Shown here: positions 45,144-60,300 of the stretch, one piece after another | Position numbering within the stretch: position 1 is the first letter of the stretch | How the letters are laid out: each line of letters opens with the position of its first letter | Source: Saccharina japonica | Lineage: Eukaryota > Sar > Phaeophyceae > Laminariales > Laminariaceae | DNA length: 64,000 nucleotides | Direction of reading: 5' to 3' | Assembly: GCA_008828725.1 (NCBI GenBank) | Contig: MEHQ01002731.1 | Span: 121,520-185,519 of the forward strand | Position numbers and translations under genes: made by a program | The notes under the pieces: generated by a model | Databases searched by the model: none | Seen by the model: the letters and a program-made list of their open reading frames with translations, nothing else | What the model was told of the DNA's origin: nothing

Positions 45144-48100
45144 ACGGCGGTCAGAGGAAGGGGTGTAAGGTTTGGGCATGGAGAGAGGGAGGGGAGGGGG
45201 GGTGTAGGGTGTCAAGGGGGGGTTGGGCGGTAATAGGGGAGGGAAGGATGAGGGGGGGCGACAGGGCGTAAGGCGGGAGGCGGGAAGGGGCGGGGTGAAA
45301 GGGGGCGCGGGAGAGGAAACTGATAGATAAAACGGGAGCCACGGTCGACACTGACCGTTACGTGGATATATAAGCTGCAACTCGGCTTCGCTAAAAGAAC
45401 GTGCTTGTTATTCTCTGGCGTACAACGCGTGTGGCTGGTGTCTCTGCCCTTCATAAGGGCCCTATTGAAAGGAACGGTTACATCGTGTATCCTGGTCTAG
45501 TTCTGTGCGTTCGTGAAATACGTGGTATCAATGTGAGGAGGAGGAACATCCCAAACGCGCCTTTAGGAAAGGGACGCATTAGCTTTCCGAGGAACTGGCC
45601 ACGCTTTCTTGGCAAAACTGAACTCGGTCCGCCCCTTGGTCGGCATGTCGTACCGGAATCGAGCTATTTTTCAATCCTCAACCAAACTCTCAATGCCTTC
45701 GGAGCGGGCTACTGTTGTGTTGCATGGTGCTATTAAGATGAACGAGATAAAACCATCGCCATCCCACCACTAAAACTGTGTTGGCATCACCAATGCCATG
45801 TGGCCGAACTCTATCATATAGACGATGCAAAACGAACCTTTTTTCAATATCTCCCGAAACCGTTGCTATGATCAAAGTACATGCATACGGGAACTGTTTT
45901 TACTAATCTGAAGGACTGTCGAATTGGGAAAAGTGCAATAATAACCTCAAAACGCCGGTCACTTTCAAACAGACAGCCATCGAAAAGAAAGAGGAACCCC
46001 CCCCGGCGAAACCAAGCACGACATCCTGTTGTACCAACCCTAGCTCCTATTTGTAGAACCGAGAAGAAAAAAAATCAGAGAAGCAAAACACAGGGGGCCT
46101 ATGTACCAGTCTACAGCAGCCCCGTGCTTCGGTGGGGAGTAGCACCGTTTTTAGTCCTTATCAGGCGAACTTTATGACTGACTATTATTACGAGACACCA
46201 TAGTAAATACCAGGGCTTAGGGTACACACAAAAACCTACACATTGACCGATTTCTACTAACAATATTTGGTCCAGTTTACTAGTGTTTACTATGGGCACC
46301 CGTAATAGTTTACTCCTTACCTGAAGAGCCACCCGGTATGCCATTTATATGACACAATATTATTCGTGAAATACCTAGGCTACGTGTGGGAGTGTTTATC
46401 GCTTAGTAACGCCTACATATTTCCTCAAACCTCATCAGTTTTTTACTTTTCTAATAGTATGAAGCTCCTCAAGCGAAAAGGCAGGTTTGCCAGGGTCAGG
46501 TGCTACAGCAGTGGTTCCTCTGTAGTGCCGGTATGCGCCAGCCGACAATACCGGCACTTATATCATAGCGGCAACCGGCACTACTCCGCATATCGCCACA
46601 CTGGTTAATACCACCTGTTCCCAGCTACTTCACAGGCACCATATATAGCGGACAACCGTCACTACTCAACCGGCACTATAGAGTACCCCTATAACTTCAT
46701 GCGCCAGCAGTGACCCCTAGTATTGCTGATACAAGTAAAACAAAAGACACGATGGGACCTCACCCGCATGGCCTTAACATCCCTCCTTCTCGACTCCGCC
46801 TTCCGCCTTCCCAGCAAACCCCTCCACGCCGACTGAATCGCGGTCGACATCCGCTCCCGCCGAAGCTCTTCCCTGGCGGCACAAGCCTTTCGGCGTCCTA
46901 GGAAACCCCTCGCGCTTTGCTGGATCTGCGCAAACAATAATCACACGCGTTTTGGCAGAAAAAGTGCCCGTACAGATAAGAGCGAGGAAACGGTAGGGGG
47001 GGGACACCCCTCTTTTTTCCCCGGTGTCACTATCGACGCTTGCTATCTTAAGGTAGATGTTTTTCTGAGTCTCGTCACCTGAGGAGGTCTATACTAATAG
47101 TAAGTTAAAAACTGGTTTGGGAGGGAAATAAAGGTGAGAACGACGTACGTACCCGATCAGCAAAATCCCGTGCATGCTAATGCTAGCCTAGACATACAAC
47201 GCGAAAAATGTTGCAAACGTTTCGCGAATGAAAGCCCGACGATTTGGGGTGAACCCCTTAAGAACTGGTTCCACGTATTTGGGGACACTTGGAATTAGTG
47301 TGGGATGTTTTTTTTCAGTTCTGAATGGGTTAAGAAGCCCCCCGCCATTCAGAAAGCGTTTCAGCTAAAAACAGGTATACCTCTAACGTAGCACGCGTCA
47401 TTCAGGTTTTACTACACGAGCTTGGTGACCTCCTCCTGTCTGCAGCACCAAGCGAAGCAACGTTGACAAAAAAAAAAGAAAAAAGAAAAAAGGTTCGGCA
47501 TGATGTGTGTGCGTGCGGCTTGCGGGGTAAAACGATGTCTGAGAATCGAGACCATGAAGTGAAGTGAATTAAGTGCATTGAAGTGCCGAGCTGAAGAGCG
47601 ACCTTGGAGTTAGTAGTGACTATCGCGACAAGATAACTATGAGAGCTACAAGTAGTACATATTATGTAGTCATTAATGGCGCCCGGAAATTGTAGCGATG
47701 TCTTCGAGTGAGTTCAATAAGGGGAAGGGGGAAGGGAACTCTGAGTGAGTCGGCCCCGAGCGCACCACCCCATGCCACCGCAGCCCGGCCCAGCCCAACC
47801 CAGCCTAGTCCAGCCCAGCCCAACGCGTCCCGTTCCAAATAGGTTAGTTTCGCTGATTGAGCTTACTACCCAGGAGTACAACAAGATGTACAGGCGGAGG
47901 GAGAGCGGGGGGATGTGCTTGCTTACCGATTGGGAGTACTACATAATGTTGGAGGTGGGGGGCAAGGAAGGACACTGTACCTTGATGGCGGCTCGGCGGG
48001 TCCTCTTGAGCGCTAGGATACGCTGGGCTCTTCGCCGTTCCCGCCTTTGTCTCGCCTGTTGGACAGAGCGGGTAAGAGCGATAGGTGGTTATTCGGGGGA

Positions 48101-51100
48101 GTTGGTGATTTGGCTATCCGAGACAACGGATGTTTGTTGCGAGGACGAGGGGCGGAGTGGGGCTCGGAGTGGAAGGGAGGGAGAGAGGGGAAGGTAATTG
48201 CAGCAGAATGTGTCTACTATGCGGGTGTGTATGTGGAGCGATGATAGCTGGGAGGGGAGGGTGGACTCAGGTTTCATACGCCTGATCGCGTTATGTTGAC
48301 CCCGGGCTATTGTATCGGTGTGTTTTCCCGCCACGGTGAAATATGGGGGCTGACGGGGAAGGACTCCGAATAAACATTACGAGTAACGATGCGCACGCAT
48401 TACACCCAAGGGCTTGAAGTTCAAGAGACGAGACTACCGAAACAAATCAGCAGCAGAAATCAACATGTGGCGTAGCAGAGGGCGGGTGATCTACTGGTTT
48501 CGATCTCGCACGCTGTTAGGCACCTGGTCCTGAATTTTGACGGCGGCCGCGTTTTTTCGCTTTAGATCCCGAGCCTTAGCCGCTCGCCACCTTCCTGCCC
48601 GGCCTCTGGCGACGGCTTGCATCCGGACAACGCTGCAGATTTCTAGGCGCCGTCGACGTTTCCTGCGGTGTCACACAACCGTGACGATTGCACTTGTCAA
48701 CAAAACATTCCCTGTTTCTCTCCTCCTGGTTGCGTGTTATGCCTCTCGCTGTGTCTCACAGTTTCCGGTTGGACTCATACATGTCTGCTGACTGTCTTGC
48801 CTACCTGCCTATTTCTCGGGTGTTCTGTCTGTGTGTCCATCCCTTTCTCTCTTTGCCCCGCCCTCTCACCTACCCTCTATTTTTCGCTATATTTCACTAG
48901 ATAAGCATCTCTACTGAAGACCTAATATATGTACTTCGTATATGTTTATCTCACTGTCTTTGCTGTGTCTGTACCTGGTGTACAAACACATATATACCAG
49001 GCGAATGCCGGCACCCATGCGGAGCCCTTGTATGATACATATATATATATATGTGTATGTCTCACCTACGTCCTACAAATCCTAAAGCGGTCTTCTGCAA
49101 CAATAACGCAGCAGCGGCCTCCTCCGCTCTCTTCTGCAACCGTGCTCGTCTCCGCCATTCTCCCAGCGCCTGGAACCACACCCCAAGTGTTGGTGCGCAC
49201 GTTGTTTTCGGCTGTTGGTATGGGTATAGGTGTTACTGGTGGTGTTGATATTGATGATGATGTTGGTTTTGGTGTTGGTGTTGGCGTTTGTATTGGTGTT
49301 GCTAGTGGTGATAGTGGTGGTGGTGGTGGTGTTGATGGTGGTGGTGGTGGTGATGGTGGGTGTGGTAGTGGTGGTGGTGGTGGAGGTAGTGGTAGTGGAG
49401 ATGGTGATGGAGTGACGGTGGTGGTGTTGGTGGCCGTGAGTGTGATCGTATATGTGGTGGTCGTGGTGGTGGAGGACACGGTAGTGGTAGTTATGGAGAT
49501 GTACAGCAGTGGAGGCGGTGGCGGTGGCGGGGATGGTGATATCGGTGGCATTAGGCGTTGAAAAGGAGGTGGCGGGCTTTGGGGGGGGGGGGGGGAGGGG
49601 TGATTACTATAGAACGACGGCAAACTGGATAATCTCCACCAATCAAGGTAGGGTATGACGATACGAAACTCCCCCAAGACAAGCGATGGCCTATCGCGCG
49701 GGGGGGGGCACTGTCCTACGCTGAGTAAGTCGACGTGGACATTGTTTCACGAACCGACGGAAAGCTACAGCATTAGCCTTAAATTCCAAACTGGGCATAT
49801 AGGTGCGCGTGATTCGCTTGTTGGAAGTGGATCAAAAGCGCGGCCCGTCAACCATATTGTGAGGTGTGGGTGCGTGAGTCGATTCCTTTCTGCAGAATGT
49901 TTTTACGTGCCCCTTCTCGAAGCGGAAGGAAAGAACTGGCGGTACCTGTGCACCCCGCAACATTAGTAACACGCGGAACACGCTTGAACAACCCGCCGCG
50001 GCGGTCGATTGACCCCCCCTGTTGTGTACCAGGTACGGCAAAAGACCACCAGTCGTGTGCTGCGGTGAGGGTGACACGTTTAAGGCCCAAATTCGCCAGA
50101 CGGAGGCGTGCTCAATGTCCCCACACCAGTGCTTCCGTTCTACAGTGTCCTGGCATGTATCATCCGATGTGTAAAATGTACGTGATCTATGGGGGTGTGC
50201 ATTCCGTTGGTCGAGGCTTGCATTTATTTCCCAACGTCGCTACAAGACTCAACCTTAGCGCGCGTCTCCTGTCACAGGAGGAAAACAGGAATGAATCCTG
50301 TTCTATATAGCCTGTATTTTTTTAGCGGGAAAGGAATCTTCCCCCTCTATCATACACGTACAACGAATAGTACAAGTGTCGGGGATTTCATGCTTCCCCG
50401 AAAGTATCAGGCCTGCCTTTCTCAGGCGTCCTGTGCCGTCAATACACATGATAGATAGCAGGTACTCCGTATATTTGCACATACCGTACACGGTAATCAA
50501 GATGAGAAGAAAGATACCGAACCCCCTCGGATAAGCATCCAAGCTGGCTTTCTCGGCAACAGGAAGGGTGCAAAGCAAGGCATTTTCCACCAATCAGAGC
50601 AATCCTTTCGACAAAAATGGACCAATCAGAACACTACGGGGACGAGTTTTCTTGTCTTCTGCGGCACCAATCACTTGGACCCTCGTTTTGGTCGCCCGTT
50701 GCGAAGCCTCCGTGGTATATGCTACGTGGTGTTGGATCGTATCGAAACGCCAAGCGACGTGTCTAATAAAAATGTCGTTTTTTGTTGTTTGTGCCCCTCT
50801 AAGCCATGGCCCCTCGAAGGCATGTTTCGGAGAAAGTTCGCCTCGAATGCTCGTCTCAGGGGGTGTGTTATCTTGATTACAGTATAGGGGTGTGTTATCC
50901 AACCACCCGTGTGATACAGGTAGGCTCCTCTTGCATCCTCACCCTTGAAGTGTGTTTTTAGCATGAAACTGTTATTTCTACCCGTCTTGACATCCAACAC
51001 ACCCAGTGTCCGTGCCGACTCTTCATCCTAGAGAGATGTGTATATCTTCAACTTGCGTTGTCGCCGTTGCAGGGGGCCGAACACCCCACGCAAGCACGTA

Positions 51101-54100
51101 TATGTTTCTTCCGTTGTCACCCTCCTCCCCGTGAGCCCAAACACCCCACGCATATATGTTTGATTATCTTGCGCATTCTCACCCTTGAAGTGAGCCGAGC
51201 ACCCCACGCCTCCAAGAGACGCCGAGCCTGTGCCGCCCCCCTTCGTCTCAGGTACGCCCGTACTATGTCCCTTCCGAAACATTAGACGCACGGTACGTAG
51301 CAGCATGCAGTTGTGTGGATTGTTTCGGTGGTGGTGTATTGTGGCGGACAGGGCAGGCAGGAAGCGAGGGGTTGGCGAGTGCTGTCCCATATTGCGCGGT
51401 GGGAAATCAATCGCCGTAAAAGTACATCGAGTTTTGCTTCACAAGCGGTAGAGAGGGGGTTCCTAGTCGGTGCAGGCTCTTCTAGCACGAGGGGCCCTGT
51501 ACCCCAGCGAATGCTCAGGATGCGTTCTGAAATCAGGGGGTCGCTCTTATGTTTTTTTGTGAGACTCCTCACTTAAGGGAGCTCTCTATCTATCTCGCCG
51601 CCAAGCTGACTAAACATTTATCCAAAGATATAAAAAATCCTATGACCTAGGAAAAACAACCGCGACATTCAGAACTAGTTTCGGCCACAACGTTGACCGC
51701 CCATGAGCACTTTGAAAAATAGTTGTAGCGCGGTTTCGGGTTTGACAACCATGACATGCGGAGCCCGATGGGCAATATCATGGGCTGCTACTGGCAGGCA
51801 TGCATATACAACGGATAAATTCGTGAGACACAAAACCGGGGTTGAACATATATTCGAGGCCGTTGTTCAATTGAGAAACCAAGTCAGACCGCACGTGTTG
51901 GAGCCCCTTTTCATCGTCGCATGGCCGAAAACACTCACAAGCAACAGGCTACGCACAGCGGTGTACGCGGGCGACAGTGCGAAATCCTACCCCCGCAGAA
52001 TCTAGAAGCGAGTGTCGGCGATCGTTTCCTCAAATTGTTTGTTTTTGGGGGGTGGCGCTTAGAGCTCCTGGCGCGATAGTAACCTGAGAAACAAAATCAG
52101 AGGTACTTGTGCCCCTCCCCCCGTCCGACGTGTCACGACTCCCAAGCGATATCTCGGTTTATCTCGGGACAACCAAACAACCAAAAACGAACGAAACCGC
52201 CGGGAAGTCAATCAATCAATCGCATTACGAGTGCCGCCTCCAGCAACCTCCCTCTCACTTGTTGGCCATGTACTCGCGGTGTCGCGTCCATGTCGCCATG
52301 GCCGTTTCCAGAGAGCGCCCCTCCCACCTACCCCAACCATCGCACCACACGCGCGTTTGAGAACGACGTGTCAGTGTCAGACCCATGCTAAGTACGCCTT
52401 TTGTTTTACGGGCGGTGCTGCCAACCTGAACTGAGGACACAGGTGGTCGGGACCCCCCCCCCCCCCCTTCCCCCTCCTACACAATGTAGGCGTGAAAAAG
52501 TTGTTGTGGAGACATGGAAAAAATGTAGCAAATCTCTCTGGGTGCCGACAACCTCTCAATTCGATACGCCCAATGGTGTGCTGCCTTGCTCAATGCCTCT
52601 AAAAGGATCGTTTTACGCCAATTATGTGAAGGGAGGGGGGGAGTCCCCCGTAACCTGTGGAACTACCCCACATATATACTAGTAATAACAACGGGAAACG
52701 ATGTGTTTCACGTTGTGCTGGTTTTTTGTGTGCGTGGGGGGGGGGGGGCGCGAACTTGTTTTGTTGTTTGGGTGAGGATTACAGTAGAGCTTCTCATGCA
52801 AAGCACTTGACGAAAATTAGACACCCCCCCCCCCGCCCCCCTGCCGCGTAATGTGGCTCGTTGCGGCATGTACACAGAGACATGCGCGCTACGTACGGTA
52901 CGTTAGAGAGGGTACCTATCGTGTTTATCTGGCCCCTATGTCAATACGCCTCATACAAAAAACACGGAAGATGATAAAAATGTTTCACGCAACCCCAGGA
53001 ACAAATATCACAGGGTTAGGTACGAAAGGGACGCTGTTGTAAACCACACGTATATGGGGTCAAGACGGACTCATAGACACACAAGGGGGGTGGGGGGGAA
53101 GAAGGGAGGAGGCGGGCGGAGAGGGGGGGGGGGGGGGAGTGGGGCGGGGTGGGGGGGGGGGCGGAACGGAACAGGGCGGGGGTAAGAAAGTCGAAAATGT
53201 CTAGAACAATTTTATCTGTGACGGTTATATATAGGTCAAGGCGTCGCGTGTTTATCACACCTGAGAGTGAGCTCCGCTATCTTCTCCGCGCCCCACTTGC
53301 AGCACGAAACCTTAGCCCGGCGCGACATCCTGGCCCCCACCGTCTCCTGGACCCACGCGACGTCCGCGCGCACCCTCGCCTTCAGGTCCACCAGACCGCT
53401 CTGTGGTATGGAAGGATTATGGTGTAAGGGGTGACGGTGACGGTAACGCGATATGATTAGGACTTGGTTTTTGTTGAGCTAACGGCCAAGAGTAGGGGGG
53501 CGTTTTTTTTCTCGCAGCTGGGTGTTCGCCGAGCGGTATACCTGACGCGGTGGGGATGGGCGGGAGGTTAGCGGGCTCGAAGCGAAGGCTGGGAAGAAAG
53601 TAGGCAGGGAGGGGTAGGCGGGCGAGAGGGTGGGGGGGCGAGGGGAGGGGGGAGGGGGGGGTGGGGATGGGATGGGGAAAGAAGGGACGAGCGGACACGC
53701 ATGCCACGCACTCTAGCATTGGATGAAACGTTTGGTTTTGTTCCTGGTGGGAAGTAGGGTGACTTCGGACAGGGGAGGGGGGGGGAAGGGGTACCTCTGT
53801 AATCTCGAGCTGGCGCCGCAGCTCTTCTATTGCACCCTCCGCCTCCTCGCCGCCGCCCGCGAGGGAGCTCCGTCGAAGAATATGAGGCGTTTCTCTTCCG
53901 CCGAACTCGTCGAAGTCGTCCCGCGTGCTTGGGCGGCTGCATGTATCGCGCGAAGACAGTGCGCTACATTATTAGCAGGTATTGTAAACTTTTCCAGGTA
54001 TGTTTCGCGCTTGACAATGCGGAATATCGAAGGCGTATTTGCTCATTGGCCGGTTGTGGCTAGGGGGGTGCGTAGAATTTGCTTGTTTCGCCTTACCTAC

Positions 54101-57100
54101 AGCTACTGTACGTTCGTGCTCTCTCCAAGGATATATAGCGTGTACCAGAAATAAGGTAATCGAATACCCCACGTCTGAGACAGATCATCGATTCCCACTT
54201 AATGATGAAGTATTATCTGAAGGAAGTTAAGTTCCTGATATGTATACATCTAGCTCATGTTGGCGGGTAGGAGCCGTATAGCCTGAAGGATCTACGAGAT
54301 GATCTAGATCGTGGTTTGTTTGCCATATATGTTTTTCTTTATTTTAATGCGTCCTTAACCCCTCCTGTCTGGGTCTAAACAAATAAGTGGGCGTGTCGGT
54401 AACTGTTTTGTTTTCTTGTGTACCCTGGCACTCCCCACAGTAGAACACATCGTTGTTGCCCACTTATCGTGCAGAGGAAAGGACGGATGGGCAGGCAGGC
54501 AGGCGGACCCTCGTTTCGCTCACCCGCTCGCGACCTTGAGCTTTGGCAGCGACGGAAAACACGTTTCCCTCTTGGTGCCACCCCTGCGGATAACCTGATA
54601 ATCCACCGGCTGTTCCATCTGGTGCTCCCCAAGGTGCCCCCCCCCACGTCCCATACGATGTTCCATGTGGTCTCCCGTATGGTGTCCCACATCACATTCC
54701 ATTTCGCGTCCCATCTCGCGCCTTATCTCCTGTCTCGTATCCTGTCCCATCTGATGCCGCCCCTGGCCCATCGCAAACGACCTCGATCTGCCGAGCTTAG
54801 ACCCCCCCAACCGTGCGACCTCCTCGTCGTTGCGTCCCCCTTCCCCGCTCCCGTTTCCTGCGGCATTCCCACCCCCCCTGCCACTCCTGCTCCGTTTGTT
54901 TCTGCTGGGCACCCAGCCGGCCACGGACGAACCTCCGTCCGCCAACCCCGACCCCCCAGACGGAGAAGCGTCCCATGTTGTTGGAACCCCAGAGTATGCC
55001 AAGGGGGAATAATCCTCTGCGCTTTTTGCCCGACGCTTCCCCGCTTTCCCTCTCCCCCCTGCGGCAATAACCCCATTCGGATGTGGAAACCCCGCGGCGG
55101 TGTGCGCGGAGGGTGTCGCTTCTGGCGTGGCTGATGATGCAGACGGTGCGGCTAGCACCCGTGGTTTCCGTTGAGCCTTGGAAGGCGCTGGCGTTTGCCA
55201 AGATGATGTGTCGATAAGTTCCGACGAGCCTAAGTGGTTTGCCATGGCGCAGAGGCGTTCCTCTGCCGCGAACATGGCGATCAGGCGCGAGCGGTCGACG
55301 ACGGTGGAGGCAACACACCCTTCATCCTCTGCATTACCGCCGCCGCTACCGCTACCGCTACCGCTGTAGGGGACGCCTTCTGCGCGATTCGTGCTATCAC
55401 CGCTGCTGAAATTGTCCACCTTCACCTCCTGAAGAGGCAAAGCAGGCGTTGAAGCCTGTGCCCTTGCAAGGACTGACCCACCCCTATCAAGCTCACCACC
55501 GGCGTGGGCCCCCTCCCCCTCCTCCTTCTTCTCCGCCTCCGGATACAAAGCCGGCGCTGCAGCTTGTTCTTCGTCCGAGGTGGCCCTTGTAGCGACCGAC
55601 CCACCACTACTACTTGCGCCAGCACGAACCGCTCTTTTAGCGTCAGCACCAACCTCCATAGATGTTCCTTGCGCCACCCCGGTGCTACCGCTTCCCGCTT
55701 CCGAATCACCCGACAAACTGCTCGTATCGCTCAACCTTAGCAGTATCGTGTCGGCGTCCAAGTCCCCCTGGGTAGCCCCCTGCTCTAAGAGCGCGGTTGT
55801 CGCGACGCGTGCAGCGCGCACCGGTAGGAGACCCCCACGGTCCCCCAGTGCCCGCTCTAGGCGATTGCTAAGAAGGCGGGCGTCGTGGCTGGCCGACCTT
55901 AGTGCCGCTTCCATGCGCTTCGGGCGACAAAACCGAGAGGGAGCAAAACGTACGTTTGGAGTATAGGGAGAACGCAGCAAAGTATAGGTAAGGATGAGTC
56001 GTGACATGGACTCAATCAGAGGGTGAACCCTGTTGGGTGGGGCCACGGCGGGAGTTGGGGTTGCCCCTTTTGAGCACACAAAATATGTCCTCACTGACGG
56101 GAGGGGCCCACTCAATCGAGGAGCCGCCCAAACTATCGGTGGATCCGATGCACAGCAGGCTTTAAATATGATTGGTTGGATATCCAATCCATGGCATTTG
56201 TACGAAAGGGGGGGTTTCACCTTGCACTTCAATTTGTTTTTTTTATCCTAAAGCGGTTGTTTAGGAGCTGCTCCGGCGAGGAGCTTCAAAATGCTTCGGT
56301 GCTACCATTCCCCCTATTGCGGCACGGATGGATCCGTCCAAGTGTCCCAGACGCGTGCCACGATGCTGTAGCCGTATGTACAGGGGGGAGACAATGTCTT
56401 GTAGGGGTGGCGCCATATTTTATGAGCCCCTCGCACGAGGAGCTCCAATACCGTCACCCGACACACGCCTTCGAAGAAGTTTTGTTCGCCCAGCCCAAGC
56501 CAAGATTTTGTTTATTATGCGCTACTACTGCTACTACTGCCGCAGTCCTAAAATAAACGAGACTACTATTAAATACTATAATGCTAAGCAAGGAAACGAA
56601 TCGTAGAAACCGGTAGCCAGTTGGTCAATTGAGGAGCTCAACCATTGTAGTCAGAAATGGTCTCCCCAGAAGGCGAAGACTACCTGCAATCCCTAACCTA
56701 CCGTGGGATGGGTCAGGGGCACGTCGCACGTTTTGGCAAAACAAATTCATTTCCAATCGTCTGGAGAGGGCGGGACCCCCTGCTCCTCAACCCTGGAGCT
56801 ACACATTCATGCCCAGTTCCGTTCGAGAATCTCATTTCATTTTTTCGCGATACGATCTGTCGGGTACCTGGATCATGGGACTGCTGTATATCGGGTTGAA
56901 AAAGCGTATAAATGTATGGTGATGTTTCTCAAAGTCAGGTTTTGGTGGGATATACCTAGAGCGCCTCGAGCAAGAAAACAACTTGGAACATTTCGGCACA
57001 CCCCTACCTTAAGCGCGCGTCCTCGCGCCGAAAACAAAACGACGTTGATAATGTGCCTAAGCATTTCCCATGAGGTAGGCATGTAGCAATGACTAAAACG

Positions 57101-57307
57101 ACAAGACTCTAATAGAATCGTTAATGCAACGGGTTAGTAAGGACGGGATCATGGGGGCGATTTTCGTACTTATTGTCTTTACTCATGCCATAATGCGGAG
57201 TACGAGGTTGGCAAATGCTAATCGGGCTCTTGTAACATGCGGGAGACACTTGTGAGGAGATGGTCGTGGTGTGAGAATATCGTCATCATCATCAGCATCA
57301 TCATCAG

Positions 57308-57354
<47 letters not shown>

Positions 57355-60300
57355 CCATCGTCATCATCGTAATCATCATCGTCACCATGCAGCACCCAAA
57401 CGAACCGTCATTGAGAAAATTAGCAAAACAAAAAACAGATAGTATCATATGGAACTCCGTTGAGGGTCCCCGTCCTGACAACCATTGTTGGGACCCAACC
57501 CCCCCCCCGGTCCGTAGCACTGCTCGTTTTTGCCAATGTTCGGGTTCGTCTCGCTGAGTCGGGAACTGAGAAGGATGAAAGATGCACCCGGTATATGAGC
57601 ACAAGGACCGACCCACGCATCTAAAATAGAGATCAAATTCATGCAGCCACAGTAACGGACCAAATGCCCCCCGCTTACCTGCATGTCCGAAGGCGATAAG
57701 CCTAATCGAAGGGGTCGTCCGCCGCCCGTCGGTCTCTTTCTGGCAGCAGCACCGTCGCCCACGCCAGATCTCCTGAATCGCGCCAGGGCGGTACCACCTC
57801 GCGAGGGCGACGCGCTGCGAGAGGCCCTCCTGCGCTTCCGGCGAGCCTGCTTCTTCTGCCCTGACAGGGAAGTCCTGTTGTCGCCATCTTTCGCGGTAGA
57901 GACGTTTGCGCGTCGTGCCTCGTGAGTCGAACCGCCGCCGCCGTGCACGCTGCTGCTGCCGCTGCCGTTGTTGTTAGAGACCTGCCCCCCGTTCGTGTGG
58001 AATTATTTTTTTACGAACAAGATACAAAAAGAGAGTATCGGGAAATCGATCGATCAAACTCACAGCTGGCGTTTTTGCAATATTGTTCTTTGAAAACAAT
58101 CGTGGACTAGAATGCGCCGTGCAAGCCAGGTATAACGCAGCTTGCGAAGATGAGTATTACCCGTTTTTGAGTTGAATTCGCCCGGACGTTTAAATGAATG
58201 TATGTACTCGTATTGCGTTCGTATGATATGTTGCTTTGTTTTTGTTTGTTTTCCGACAATAAAACAATAACAACACAAAGCGTGTCACTGCAAATGTTCG
58301 AACACGTCAGCTGTGAATATGTTCAGTTTTGCACGTTTCGTGCGGACTATTACGGAGGACCATAGTAAATAGGACCAAATGTTGTTCGTAAAAATAGGTA
58401 AAAAAAAGGTTTTTGTGTGTACCGTAGCCCACCCCGTAATAAATGTTTACGAAGTACCCGGCATAGGTAGGGGCGGGTGAAAATCATTCGTTTTAGTTAC
58501 TTGGGCTACATACGTATGCAGTGTGAAATAACGGCGGGGGGGGGGGGTTAGGAGGAGGAGACGATATGCAGTGCCATACTTCCAACTATCGGATGAATAC
58601 TTACTTATTCTTGGGTTCACTCTGGGCATATGTGAAAGTAATGTCTATAATTAAAATTAATTCCCAAACCTCCCTTATATTTCCGTTCGGAGGCGTACCA
58701 GGTGGTATGTAACATAACGAAGTGTACATACCGTAGCCGACAGAAAAGTCGTGTGTAATCTACATACGTACAGTAGAATTCACTGAAGTCCGCTCTCTTC
58801 GGGTGGGATTTTGCTTGTGAGGAACGCCCGCCCCCGACGATCACGCAGCTTGCAAATTTTCGGTACCAGCTTCTCAATCGGTCGAGCTTACAGCTGACGC
58901 ACGTACAACTTGTTTGTTTTTATAAAATATACAAACTACGTGAGCTGTGAGTACTACCGATTGAACGGTTGAAACTTAACTTTGCAAGCTGCGTGATACT
59001 ATGTCAGTATCAATGCTTGCACCACAAGATATTTCAACAGTCGAACGTACGCCGCCGGTCTCAGTGCAGCTGGTCTCAGTGCGGTCTCAGAGGAATACTT
59101 CAAGCTTGCATACATGTATATACTACAGTATGCATGATACTTTCGTCTTTTGTCACACGTATCATACGTACGCGAGGACGCACTTGTACAGCAGTAGTGC
59201 AAAGATGTACGCAGGGTGTGCACGCTGCTTTACGTACAAAGGTCTTTTTTTGTCTCCTCTCAGAACTTTACTCGTACGTAGCCACTTTTTTTCTGTGACA
59301 AAGTGCTCAGAGTTACTGCTGTAGTGTAGGATCATGTTTGCTGTCAGTCGTGAAAGGGGAAGGAACTAAAGGAGAAGCAATCTCTATATTTTTTACAGAC
59401 CACTCCACTCCGGGCGAAAATGTAAGGACCTTTATGTACTGATATCCACACGCGAACATTCCTTATCTGTCCGCCCAGCGTCGTTCGCCCCCACATCCTT
59501 CATGCCTACGTACGCAAAGCTTTTATCTAGACTACGACCACGAACAAGCCCGTATGTATGCATCTGGACTGTAAGTTTGACTACTGTACAGTACTTACAT
59601 CTACACCCTCAAATCCACGACGGTCGCCATCATATGAATGGCAGCGAAGCTACACCACCGTCACTATGCACGTACGAACACGAACATGCCGCAACTCGCA
59701 CAAAGAATACAAACCATACGATACATCTCGTGCAACCCATACGTACGACCCATGCAACTCGTGTGATACAACCCATACGATTCACACAACGCATACAATT
59801 CATACAAATCATGCAATTCATACAATGCACGCGACTCACACAATTTCTGACATATCTGGCGGTGGTGGTGTCGGGAGAGTCACATAGCTTACGTACATGC
59901 TCAGCTTTAACGCATTCGACAGGTCACCATGTATTTGTATATGTTCTACAGGTCCTACGCGTGTCGTCATGAGATAGGTGCTGTGTAAGAGCCGTATCAT
60001 GCAGATCCCAGCCGGGCCGCAAACGCCTGAAGACCTTGTATGAGTGCATCTGCTGCTGCTGCTGCTGCTGTAGATCGCAAGCCACCAATCATGTACGTAC
60101 TCGTAGTAAGTATATCAGGGATGATTATGCACTGAAATATCTACCATGAAAATGGGGCTCTGATCTGCCCCAAGATACTTCAGCAGTACGTAGCTGTAGT
60201 CTGTTAACGCACGTTGCTTTAGATCTTATACTGCTGTACGAGGTGTCACAGCAGTCCGGAACTGGCGGTAGAGAGGAGAGAGGAGTCAAATCCACGCCTT

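Noticed and set aside
54520-56232. 570-codon minus-strand frame taken as one gene
   Set aside because: It extends into introns at both ends; phase-matched acceptor (55917) and donor (54524) make it exon 3 of the giant gene.
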